From an uncultured Planctomycetaceae bacterium (GTDB lineage Bacteria > Planctomycetota > Planctomycetia > Pirellulales > Pirellulaceae), in the NCBI GenBank assembly GCA_937967665.1, contig CALBSZ010000378.1:1-5346 (forward strand): 5,346 nt of DNA, given 5' to 3'. Below the pieces are notes generated by a model. The model was not told the DNA's origin. It saw nothing but the letters and a program-made list of their open reading frames with translations, and ran no database searches. The translations under genes were made by a program, and so were the position numbers. Shown piece after piece: positions 1 through 5,346 of this stretch (position 1 is the stretch's first letter; each line of letters starts with the position of its first letter).

Positions 1-78
1 TGCTCGCGCTGCGAGCTTGTATTCTCGCGGATCTCCGCAAACCTGGCGCTGTCGAGCTTACATGGGCAACCGCCATGA
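1..78 (+). CDS. Possible 3' end of an upstream gene (partial, product unknown)
   Basis: Frame 1 is open from the left window edge to a TGA at 76-78, giving 25 residues that end in LHGQPP. About 18 of 25 third positions are G or C, the highest of the three plus-strand frames here (the other two are nearer 55%). Its stop overlaps the ATG of the next gene as ATGA (75-78), a common arrangement for translationally coupled genes. If real, it would be the preceding member of the glycan cluster. The fragment is too short to identify, and the frame of the downstream gene is also open to the edge, so this call is tentative. Confidence 0.3.
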   Translation, partial: CSRCELVFSRISANLALSSLHGQPP

Positions 79-1223
79 CTACCGCAGCCCACACGCATGA
101 CATTCCGACTCCGCATATCGCAGTGAGCGCAACGCCCCGCGAAGCCATGGCTCAAACGGCCGCGCGATCGGAGCATCCGTACTCGCAATTGAATGTCGTT
201 GTCGTGGTTCCGGCATATAACGAAGAGCGGCAGATCACGGACGTATTGAACAGCATGCCAACCTGGGTACGCACCGTGGTCGTCGTGGATGACGCGAGCA
301 CGGACGACACCGGGCCGCGCGTCGCTTCGTTTGCGCGAACGAATCAGCGGATCGTCTTGATCCGCCACAAACGCAATGCCGGTGTCGGCGGGGCCATGGT
401 GACCGGCTTTGCCAAGGCCATTCAATTGGGTGCGCAGGTCGTCGTGAAGATGGATGCCGACGGGCAGATGTCGCCCGAGCATCTGGCGCAGCTTATTCGC
501 CCACTGGTGGATGGCGAGGCGGATTATGCCAAGGGAAATCGGTTCCACGACTTTCGAGCACTCGGGCGAATGCCGAAACTCCGCCGCTTGGGAAACATGG
601 TACTCAGCTTTCTCACCAAAGGCGCGGTTGGATACTGGAATATCTTTGATCCGTGCAACGGCTACGTGGCGATTCGCGGCGAAGTACTGTCCCAGATTCC
701 ACTCCACAAGATCGGGCAGTCGTTTTACTTTGAGACGTCCATGCTTTCTCAACTTTACCTGCAGGGGGCCGTGGTCAAGGACGTTCCCATGCCGGCCCGC
801 TACGGTGACGAGAAGTCACATCTGTCCATCCCCCGCATCGTCGGCGAGTTTCCAGCGCGGCTGCTCGCCAGTTTTTCGAAACGCATGGTACTCAAGCATT
901 TCGTCTACGACTTTTCGATGTGCAGCTTGTACCTGGTGGCCGGATTGCCCATGCTGCTGGGCGGCACGGCTTTCGGAGTCTGGAAATGGCTCAGCTACGC
1001 GCAAGCCGGCGTCAGCGCGCCGACGGGAACCGTTGTCATTCCCGCCCTGCTGATCATCCTGGGCTTCCAGCTGGTACTGGCGGCAACCGCGGAAGACCTC
1101 CGCAGCGTGCCCCGACAGCCGCTACAGCCGGAACCGCTGGACACGGGACCGCCGCGCCAAACCAACTCGATCCGGCGTGCCCCGCGACGCAGCGTGCGGC
1201 GCCGGCGTAGCAGTGACGTTTGA
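75..1223 (+). CDS. Family 2 glycosyltransferase, DPM1-like, with two C-terminal membrane helices
   Basis: It probably moves a sugar from a nucleotide sugar to a lipid (polyprenyl-phosphate) or glycan acceptor at the cytoplasmic face of the membrane, for surface polysaccharide synthesis. The GT-A domain starts near residue 40: VVVVVPAYNEE (41-51), DDAS (72-75) for nucleotide binding, and the DxD metal site in DADGQ (127-131). FDPCNGY (191-197), SFYFETSML (216-224) and PARYGDEKSHLSI (240-252) match the DPM1-like bacterial subfamily. Two hydrophobic segments (about 279-305 and 318-339) and EDLRSVPRQPL follow, also usual for this subfamily. Oddities are a 36-residue N-terminal extension before the domain and a proline- then arginine-rich tail (351-382). 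The ATG at 75 has no clear Shine-Dalgarno but forms ATGA with a possible upstream stop. The frame is open to the window edge, so a more upstream start is possible; the internal ATG at 147 is another option. The exact donor and acceptor cannot be told. Confidence 0.9.
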   Translation: MTTAAHTHDIPTPHIAVSATPREAMAQTAARSEHPYSQLNVVVVVPAYNEERQITDVLNSMPTWVRTVVVVDDASTDDTGPRVASFARTNQRIVLIRHKRNAGVGGAMVTGFAKAIQLGAQVVVKMDADGQMSPEHLAQLIRPLVDGEADYAKGNRFHDFRALGRMPKLRRLGNMVLSFLTKGAVGYWNIFDPCNGYVAIRGEVLSQIPLHKIGQSFYFETSMLSQLYLQGAVVKDVPMPARYGDEKSHLSIPRIVGEFPARLLASFSKRMVLKHFVYDFSMCSLYLVAGLPMLLGGTAFGVWKWLSYAQAGVSAPTGTVVIPALLIILGFQLVLAATAEDLRSVPRQPLQPEPLDTGPPRQTNSIRRAPRRSVRRRRSSDV

Positions 1224-1296
1224 GAACCGTCATAACCGCAAAAGCCACGCCACTCTTCCAGTCTAGCGCACGAGCGGCCGATACATTTCTCAGAGT

Positions 1297-1308
1297 CTGT
1301 CAGGACAG
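1297..1308. repeat. Interrupted palindrome CTGTC-AG-GACAG
   Basis: Two perfect 5-nt arms are separated by 2 nt, lying 63 nt upstream of the GTG start of the second glycosyltransferase. The loop is too short for a full hairpin, so if functional it would more likely be a dimeric protein-binding site. A 5+5 match can also arise by chance. Confidence 0.25.
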
Positions 1309-1357
1309 TTCATGGATTAGTCGATTCACAGCCACGGTGGGCTTACCCGTTACCTGC

Positions 1358-1363
1358 AAAGGG
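1358..1363 (+). promoter_or_regulatory. Ribosome binding site AAAGGG before a GTG start
   Basis: AAAGGG lies 8 nt before GTG at 1372. It supports this GTG as the start: the frame has a TAG at 1318-1320, and no ATG or other GTG lies in frame between that stop and 1372. The next in-frame candidate, GTG at 1441, begins exactly at the first beta strand and would leave almost no N-terminal lead. Confidence 0.5.
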
Positions 1364-1371
1364 ACGACACC

Positions 1372-2781
1372 GTGGCGTTCAACCGTTTCAAAGCTATCCG
1401 TCGCAGCGCGGCGGAAGAGCGACTGGCCGCCGGTGCGGACGTGTGGCTAGTCAACCTGTTTTTCGGAGCTGGGCCGGCGCCCACCGGTCCGTTCGCGGCA
1501 AGCGTGGCCAACGCACTGCAGCGACGCGGGGTTCGTGTTACGGTCCTCGCGGGGCGCGGCGCGCGGTATGCCCAGGCTGGCGATACCGCGGACTCGGCAG
1601 CACAACCCTGCGTGCGATCCCTGTTCGCCGGCAGCGGCCGGTGCGACCGAGTCGCTTCCCGGTTCGTGACGTGGCTCTGCTTTTACACCAGCGTTCTGGC
1701 CTTCGCCTTTACCAGACGTCTGCCGCAGCAGGTGATCGTCATGACCACGCCTCCGCTCCTGCATTTCATTTTCGCCCTGCGCAATCTATTCGCTGTTCGC
1801 AAAACGCGAATCACGTTGTGGAACTGCGATACCTATCCGGAGATCCTGGCCGGCGGCGGGTTGCTGCGCGATGATTCGTACATGTACAAGGCGCTGCTTG
1901 CGCTAGAGCACTGGGCGGTCGCAAGGACGGATCGCGTGGTGGTGACGGATCCCGCGACGGCCGATGTCCTGCGGTCGCATGGCGCGGAACGAATCGATGT
2001 CCTGGATGCATGGTCCAACATCGCGACACTCACGCCAACGAGACTTGATACGGAAGTCGCGGAGCGGATCGGCAGGGCCAAAGCGACTCATCGCCGACTG
2101 GCGATTTATACCGGAAACTATGGCTGGGGGCACGATCTAACGGCAATCTTACAGACGATCGCGAAGCGGCCTCACCAAACCGATGTGTTCTGGCTATTCG
2201 TCGGGGGCGGTGCCAAATGGCACGAATTGCAACGGTTTCGAGACCAGCACGGGGCAACGTGCATGGCACTGCACGACTACCTGCCAAACTCGCAAATGCT
2301 GCCGCTGATGCAACGGGCCGATTTTGGAGTCGCCTGCCTGGAAGAAGCGTGCCAAGGTTTGATGGCACCCTGCAAGAGCTATGGTTACCTGGCCGCCGGC
2401 AAACCGATCCTCTATCTGGGGCCTCGGCGATCGAACGTGGCGGAAATTATCCGGCGGCACCGCTGCGGCTGGGCGCTGCCCTGTAATGACGCCGCCGGCC
2501 TCGAGGACCTGTTGGGCTTTCTCGCCTGGACAAATTACGACCTCGATGTCATGTCCGCGAACGCCGCAAAGGCCTATCGCGCCTACTACAACGAGAGCCT
2601 CGCGGTCGAACGCTTCGTGGCCCCGATGTTCGACACTTCCCCGTCACCTACAGCCGACCGGCGTCGGACGAGCACCACGCGGTCGACCGGTCACCGAGAC
2701 GGGCGGCCGTGGACGAGTCCGGGGAAGCCGGAAGGTTATCCCGCGCCGAGACCGCGATCGAAGGCGTCCTGTTCACGCTGA
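1372..2781 (+). CDS. Family 4-like (GT-B) glycosyltransferase, WcaI/WbuB type
   Basis: It is likely a cytoplasmic or membrane-associated GT-B glycosyltransferase adding a sugar to a lipid-linked glycan during exopolysaccharide or O-antigen synthesis. The N-terminal Rossmann half starts at VWLVNLFFGAGPAPTGP (24-40), which parallels the WcaI pattern of strand, glycine loop, then helix. It continues with MTTPPLL (124-130) and WNCDTYPEILAGGGLL (150-165), the counterpart of the HxxDxxP segment. The C-terminal half begins at YTGNYGWGHD (246-255). It carries the donor-site motif PCKSYGYLAAGKPIL (333-347) and a later Glu (358), the usual nucleotide-sugar contacts of GT4 enzymes. The recognisable fold ends near FVAPMFD (415-421). 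The last 48 residues are Arg/Ser/Pro-rich without visible structure and overlap the convergent NTPase gene by 46 nt. It starts with GTG, 148 nt after the first glycosyltransferase. Donor and acceptor are unknown. Confidence 0.87.
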   Translation: MAFNRFKAIRRSAAEERLAAGADVWLVNLFFGAGPAPTGPFAASVANALQRRGVRVTVLAGRGARYAQAGDTADSAAQPCVRSLFAGSGRCDRVASRFVTWLCFYTSVLAFAFTRRLPQQVIVMTTPPLLHFIFALRNLFAVRKTRITLWNCDTYPEILAGGGLLRDDSYMYKALLALEHWAVARTDRVVVTDPATADVLRSHGAERIDVLDAWSNIATLTPTRLDTEVAERIGRAKATHRRLAIYTGNYGWGHDLTAILQTIAKRPHQTDVFWLFVGGGAKWHELQRFRDQHGATCMALHDYLPNSQMLPLMQRADFGVACLEEACQGLMAPCKSYGYLAAGKPILYLGPRRSNVAEIIRRHRCGWALPCNDAAGLEDLLGFLAWTNYDLDVMSANAAKAYRAYYNESLAVERFVAPMFDTSPSPTADRRRTSTTRSTGHRDGRPWTSPGKPEGYPAPRPRSKASCSR

Positions 2782-4265
2782 TAGACCGCCAAAGTCGGCT
2801 CGAACACGTCCGACGAGATCTGCCAGACCGGCTGGTGGTCCAGGTGAGCATTGCAGTGGGCGACCAGCAATCGATACATGAACTTAAACAGGTGGCGTGG
2901 GGTGCGCAGCGAACGCATGGCGTCCCTCAGACGCTGCTCGGAAACACTGCCGTCGAACCATTGATCCAGGCTGGCCGCGTCGGCGGTGTCCGCACACGCT
3001 CGAATCCGCGCGTTCGTGACGTCGTAGAGGGCCTCGCCGGTCCACTGGAAGGAAGCGATCATATTCTGCTTGTCCAACCGAGCCTTTTCGTAAAAATCCT
3101 TCTCTTCGCGGTCGATGAACCGCGTCAGTTCGATGGGCAGCATCAACTTCATGCCAAGGTCGGCATGCTTGAGGAACTTGTTGTCCAGCATCGGCCAGAG
3201 CAGTAACTTCATGAGTTCCGCGGAGCCGTTGATCAAGTGTGGTTCGTCCAGTCGATCTACCAGTACGACAACGCCGCTGTATCCCAGCGATTTCAGTACG
3301 CTCTGGAATTTCGTCATCAACTCATAGCGGTCGTCCGTGCTTTCCTTGTTGGGCAGCGGTTGCCCGGCCAGTTCACTGGCGCGGAAACGCATGAGGATGC
3401 GCCGCAGCGGGCCCGGTTCGTGGTTCCCCACGCGAACATGCCGTAAGATGGCGCGCGAAGTCCGAAACTGGTTCCAGAACTTCCACAACCACGGCAACCA
3501 CGCGGCGACGATCACCGCCATCAGGCCGCCGAACGCGAACGCCTGCAAGGTGGGTCCAAATCGCTTTTCGGGGTCCCATTGCATGAACAGGATGTAAAAC
3601 AGCATGAAAATGGACGGCACAGAAACGGCAATCCCCAGCGCCAGGCTGGCATACGATTTCCAGATGCTGAACTTCAGTCGCTTGCGTAAGCGGTGCCAGC
3701 GGCCGCCAAAGGTTTCCGCCGTCGACTGGTCATAGCATGCGGCCAGCAGCAGCAAGTCCCGCGCTTGATGCCGCGACAGGCTGTCGACCTGGGCGGCATC
3801 GAAGTGACAGGGAACATGCGGCGAGCGCGGGTTGGCATCGAGTATCTCATCGATCATTCCGGTGACGCCCAGCGACAAAATGGCGTCCATGTGATCCCAC
3901 AACTTCCACTGCGCAAGCACCTTATCGGGGCGGCGGCGGCGACCGGAGAAGCGTTCCTGAAATCGATCCAGGAACGGATTGAAGTCGTCGTAGTGTATCA
4001 CAAAGACGCGTTTGCCTGGATGTTGCGCGTTGTACTGCTCCAGATGCCGCGCAATTTGCAGTCGCATGGCGGTCTTGCCGGCGCCCTTTTCACCAAACAC
4101 AACGGCCGTCGCCGGCTCGGTGGGATCGCCGTAAACTTTGTCCCAGCTGGGATGAAACGTACTTTCGATACAATGATTCTTGAAAACCAGATCCGTCTGC
4201 GCGTCTTCCTCGGAAAACGGATTGCGGACAAGATGATGGTGTTCCAGAAACTGTTGAATTCGCAT
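2736..4265 (-). CDS. P-loop NTPase with two inserted membrane helices (KAP-like)
   Basis: This is a predicted membrane-anchored ATPase or GTPase of unknown role. The N-terminus has RNPFSEEDA (14-22), a pattern seen in AAA-type ATPases such as ExeA relatives. Walker A is GEKGAGKT (58-65). Walker B lies about 270 residues later in VVVLVDRLDE (332-341). Between them are a basic segment (189-198), two hydrophobic helices (about 204-227 and 237-263) and a short polar loop (229-238). This places both NTPase halves in the cytoplasm with a tiny external loop. P-loop domains split by a pair of membrane helices are the hallmark of the KAP family, but the Walker A surroundings are not the classical KAP form, so the assignment is by topology. 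LRTPRHLFKFMYRLL (453-467) resembles a sensor-2-like helix. The start is the ATG at 4265 with a weak GAGG 10 nt upstream; TAA ends it at 2736. It overlaps the convergent glycosyltransferase by 46 nt. Confidence 0.85.
   Translation of the reverse strand: MRIQQFLEHHHLVRNPFSEEDAQTDLVFKNHCIESTFHPSWDKVYGDPTEPATAVVFGEKGAGKTAMRLQIARHLEQYNAQHPGKRVFVIHYDDFNPFLDRFQERFSGRRRRPDKVLAQWKLWDHMDAILSLGVTGMIDEILDANPRSPHVPCHFDAAQVDSLSRHQARDLLLLAACYDQSTAETFGGRWHRLRKRLKFSIWKSYASLALGIAVSVPSIFMLFYILFMQWDPEKRFGPTLQAFAFGGLMAVIVAAWLPWLWKFWNQFRTSRAILRHVRVGNHEPGPLRRILMRFRASELAGQPLPNKESTDDRYELMTKFQSVLKSLGYSGVVVLVDRLDEPHLINGSAELMKLLLWPMLDNKFLKHADLGMKLMLPIELTRFIDREEKDFYEKARLDKQNMIASFQWTGEALYDVTNARIRACADTADAASLDQWFDGSVSEQRLRDAMRSLRTPRHLFKFMYRLLVAHCNAHLDHQPVWQISSDVFEPTLAVYQREQDAFDRGLGAG
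3477..3656 (-). other. Two inserted transmembrane helices of the NTPase
   Basis: On the minus strand these codons give two stretches of about 24 and 27 mostly apolar residues (residues 204-227 and 237-263). They are joined by a short charged turn containing DPEKR. Arg and Lys cluster just before the first helix and after the second (residues 260-271), which by the positive-inside rule puts both flanks in the cytoplasm. The topology is inferred from hydrophobicity read by eye. Confidence 0.75.
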
Positions 4266-4295
4266 AGGGACCGCGCCTCAATTCGGCAAAATCGT

Positions 4296-4326
4296 CAAAA
4301 ACAGATCACTTTCGGTGGTCGTCTGT
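4296..4326 (-). terminator. Weak terminator-like hairpin followed by a T-run
   Basis: Read on the minus strand, ACAGA (4326-4322) pairs with TCTGT (4305-4301), and a nested CAC/GTG pair with a 5-nt loop sits inside. The outer stem runs directly into a run of five T. Position and T-run fit an intrinsic terminator for the exported-protein gene. The stem is short and AT-rich with internal bulges, so it may be weak or fortuitous. Confidence 0.25.
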
Positions 4327-4351
4327 GCAAGTATAGCTGCCCAGCATGGCG

Positions 4352-4402
4352 ACACCCCGACCACTTGAAGCAGCCGGGGTGTATTTCGAGGAAGTCGGGG
4401 TG
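4352..4402 (-). repeat. Alternative inverted repeats sharing one arm
   Basis: The segment 4352-4361 (ACACCCCGAC on the plus strand) can pair with 4375-4382 (8 bp, loop 15 nt) or with 4394-4402 (9 bp, loop 32 nt). The two partners are near-direct repeats of CGGGGTG. In minus-strand RNA this is two upstream CACCCCG copies competing for one downstream CGGGGTG. It lies 10 to 60 nt after the stop of the exported-protein gene, with no adjoining T-run. It may stabilise the 3' end, contribute to termination, or be a repeat remnant. Confidence 0.45.
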
Positions 4403-4411
4403 ATCTTGCGA

Positions 4412-4963
4412 CTATTTGACTTTCAGGCTTTCGATCATCTCCTTGAAGGCCTTTTCGTTGGCTGCAATCGTCTTCTTGGGACCGTACAGTTTGACGAAGT
4501 ACTGCCCCAGCTTTTCGGTGACAATGATGGCACCCATCATGCGGTAGTCCTCGCGGATCGTGGCCGGAGCAAATGGCCCGCGCTGATCCTTGAACGTCCC
4601 CGCGATGTCGACCAGATGCACCTCTTGCCCATCGACTTTCCCTTTTTCGATAACCGCGCGTTCGCGGGTCGCAGTACCGTCGGCCTGGCTGAACTGGCCG
4701 ATCCAGCGATTGATGTTCGCTTCGACGCTGCCGCCCGCCCCCATCACGGTGACGCGGCCAGCGGTCTTGTCCCCTTCGACCGCGGGGGCGGCGAATTCGT
4801 AATCGACGATGTTGGTGCGAGGCTTCTGCCTTTCCCAACCTTTTGGCGCTTGCAGGGTGATCTTGCCATCCGCCAGCGCGATGACCTGTTCGTCCGCGGT
4901 TGCGATCGAGGCACACAAAAACAGGCAACTACCGACCAGGGTAATCTGTCGTAATGTCATCAT
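4412..4963 (-). CDS. Small exported protein, PsbP/Mog1-like pattern, function unknown
   Basis: The 183 residues begin with a Sec signal peptide: MMTLRQ, a hydrophobic core to about residue 19, and a likely cut after ATA (21-23), giving a mature protein of about 160 residues. The mature part opens with ITLQAPKGWERQKPR (35-49), then YEFAAP (55-60), VTVMGAGGSV (71-80), WIGQF (87-91), a central acidic/basic hairpin and a closing FKEMIESLKVK (173-183). A leading strand with PxGW and a last F..M..SL helix are what one sees in PsbP/Mog1-fold domains; this is pattern-based. Cys13 is preceded by VGS, but it sits inside the hydrophobic core, so a lipoprotein is unlikely. There is no catalytic motif. 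Two ATG codons start it; a good Shine-Dalgarno fits either. It lies between the GYF_2 gene and the NTPase on the same strand. A cell-envelope location is inferred. Confidence 0.82.
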   Translation of the reverse strand: MMTLRQITLVGSCLFLCASIATADEQVIALADGKITLQAPKGWERQKPRTNIVDYEFAAPAVEGDKTAGRVTVMGAGGSVEANINRWIGQFSQADGTATRERAVIEKGKVDGQEVHLVDIAGTFKDQRGPFAPATIREDYRMMGAIIVTEKLGQYFVKLYGPKKTIAANEKAFKEMIESLKVK

Positions 4964-4968
4964 ACGGG

Positions 4969-4973
4969 TCCTT
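4969..4973 (-). promoter_or_regulatory. Ribosome binding site AAGGA of the exported-protein gene
   Basis: On the minus strand AAGGA ends 5 nt before the first ATG (4963) and 8 nt before the second in-frame ATG (4960). It is the clearest Shine-Dalgarno in the window. By spacing, the second ATG is at least as good a start; the choice changes the protein by one residue only. Confidence 0.6.
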
Positions 4974-5083
4974 TATTTTGTAGATTTAGCGGTTTCTTCT
5001 TGCGCTGCTCCCTCTTGCGGGCGACGCAGCCACTGCGGCCTGAGTCCATCCGCTTGGATATCTGCCCTATCCGTACGGAGGCG
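4974..5083. other. Intergenic gap upstream of the exported-protein gene
   Basis: This stretch should hold the promoter of the exported-protein gene if it is not co-transcribed. The 20 nt just before the Shine-Dalgarno are AT-rich (minus-strand AAATCTACAAAATA), which suits a -10 region, but no matching -35 is evident. It also holds a hairpin of CGCAG-CCA-CTGCG (5025-5037), a GGATA/TATCC pair (5056-5060 with 5068-5072) and the palindrome at 5070-5079. None of these is followed by a T-run on the minus strand. Confidence 0.4.
5070..5079. repeat. Perfect 10-nt palindrome TCCGTACGGA
   Basis: It lies 4 nt past the stop of the GYF_2 gene and about 107 nt upstream of the exported-protein start. It could be an operator half-site pair or part of a small 3' structure. 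Chance is a real alternative at this length. Confidence 0.25.
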
Positions 5084-5346
5084 TCAGGCGCTGGATACCA
5101 GGACGAAAAAGAGTATACCCAGCAGGACGATACTTACCAGCGTGAGGGAGATGACAATTCCGACTGCCAGCGTCTTGTTTCCTTGCTTGCGTCGCGGTTG
5201 ATAGGGCTTTCCCGAAGCGGAAGCACCGTTGGCGATCCCGACAGCCGGTTTGGAGACCTTTGTGCCACCGAGTTCCGGAAAGATATCGCTGGCATCCTGC
5301 CAATCGGCCCAACCTTCCTTCCATACCATGCTATCGGGAGTGACCC
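5084..5346 (-). CDS. GYF_2 (DUF4339)-domain membrane protein, 3' part only
   Basis: The gene enters from the right window edge. The frame is open to the edge: five codons (VTPDS) precede the first visible ATG at 5329 and read straight into MVWKEGWADWQDASDIFPEL. Together they match the last half of the GYF_2 domain, whose usual form is TPDTLVWREGMxxW followed by a short helix. The ATG at 5329 is therefore internal and the true start is outside the window. After the domain comes a flexible Gly/Ala/Ser linker (about 30 residues), a basic stretch RRKQGNK, one hydrophobic helix of about 26 residues and the C-terminal SSA. This is a tail-anchored layout with the GYF_2 domain in the cytoplasm. In Planctomycetota such proteins are abundant; the domain is thought to bind peptides, but the partner is unknown. 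Confidence 0.82.
   Translation of the reverse strand, partial: VTPDSMVWKEGWADWQDASDIFPELGGTKVSKPAVGIANGASASGKPYQPRRKQGNKTLAVGIVISLTLVSIVLLGILFFVLVSSA

Larger units (their letters stand above)
1224..1371. other. Intergenic gap between the two glycosyltransferases
   Basis: These 148 nt have no convincing gene, no hairpin followed by a T-run, and no clear -35/-10 pair. They contain one interrupted palindrome (1297-1308) and, at the far end, the ribosome binding site of the next gene. The two glycosyltransferases could still share a transcript, because no terminator is visible between them. Confidence 0.5.
4266..4411. other. Intergenic gap between the exported protein gene and the NTPase gene
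   Basis: This 146-nt gap lies between two minus-strand genes. It contains competing inverted repeats (4352-4402) near the upstream gene's stop and a terminator-like structure (4296-4326) close to the NTPase start. No clear promoter for the NTPase is visible in the remaining 30 nt, so read-through from the upstream gene is possible. Confidence 0.5.

Noticed and set aside
454..1053. 199-codon open frame inside the GT2 gene
   Set aside because: It is an alternative frame rich in Arg, Cys, Ser and Trp, while the main frame has all GT2 motifs in order.
1220..1450. 76-codon open frame spanning the gap between the glycosyltransferases
   Set aside because: It overlaps the start of the GT4-like gene, has no ribosome binding site of note and no conserved pattern.
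2709..3206. 165-codon open frame on the plus strand after the GT4-like gene
   Set aside because: It is antisense to the C-terminal part of the NTPase and shows no recognisable domain. It was considered as a frameshifted continuation of the glycosyltransferase, but the glycosyltransferase fold is already complete.
2736..4265. NTPase as a proven anti-phage defence gene
   Set aside because: No effector domain, nuclease, toxin or known defence partner is next to it. Topology alone is not enough.
3693..4403. 236-codon open frame on the plus strand
   Set aside because: It lies antisense to the N-terminal half of the NTPase gene, where Walker A is clear, and shows no motif of its own.
4278..4928. 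216-codon open frame on the minus strand overlapping the exported-protein gene
   Set aside because: It is a different frame of the same strand, Arg/Gly-rich and without domain features. The other frame has a signal peptide and an ordered protein.
5025..5037. CGCAG-CCA-CTGCG hairpin as a terminator of the GYF_2 gene
   Set aside because: The stem is only 5 bp and no T-run follows on the minus strand.

Overview
The window looks like a Planctomycetota chromosome, probably of the Pirellulales type. The reasons are a GC-rich sequence, loosely spaced and mostly monocistronic-looking genes with weak Shine-Dalgarno signals, and a GYF_2 (DUF4339)-domain protein with a C-terminal membrane helix, an architecture very common in that phylum. 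The taxonomic call is inference; there is no rRNA or other marker gene here.

Left half, plus strand (1-2781): two glycosyltransferases. The first (75-1223) is a family-2, DPM1-like enzyme with two C-terminal membrane helices. It may start at an ATGA overlap with the last codons of an upstream gene cut by the window edge. The second (GTG start at 1372, stop at 2781) is a GT-B, family-4 enzyme resembling the WcaI/WbuB group. The pair is typical of exopolysaccharide, capsule or O-antigen clusters, and this is probably the 3' end of such a cluster.

Right half, minus strand (5346 back to 2736): three unrelated-looking genes. In transcription order they are the 3' end of a GYF_2-domain membrane protein (5084-5346, cut by the window edge), a small Sec-exported protein of 183 aa with a PsbP/Mog1-like pattern (4412-4963), and a 509-aa P-loop NTPase with two membrane helices inserted between Walker A and Walker B (2736-4265), the topology known from KAP-family NTPases. 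The gaps between them (120 and 146 nt) hold inverted repeats, including one strand segment that can pair with either of two upstream copies.

The two halves converge with a 46-nt tail-to-tail overlap at 2736-2781, with no recognisable terminator between them. No tRNA, rRNA, CRISPR array, insertion sequence or integrase is visible. The only candidate for a poorly described system is the membrane-inserted NTPase with its minus-strand neighbours; the sequence does not show that it is a defence system.
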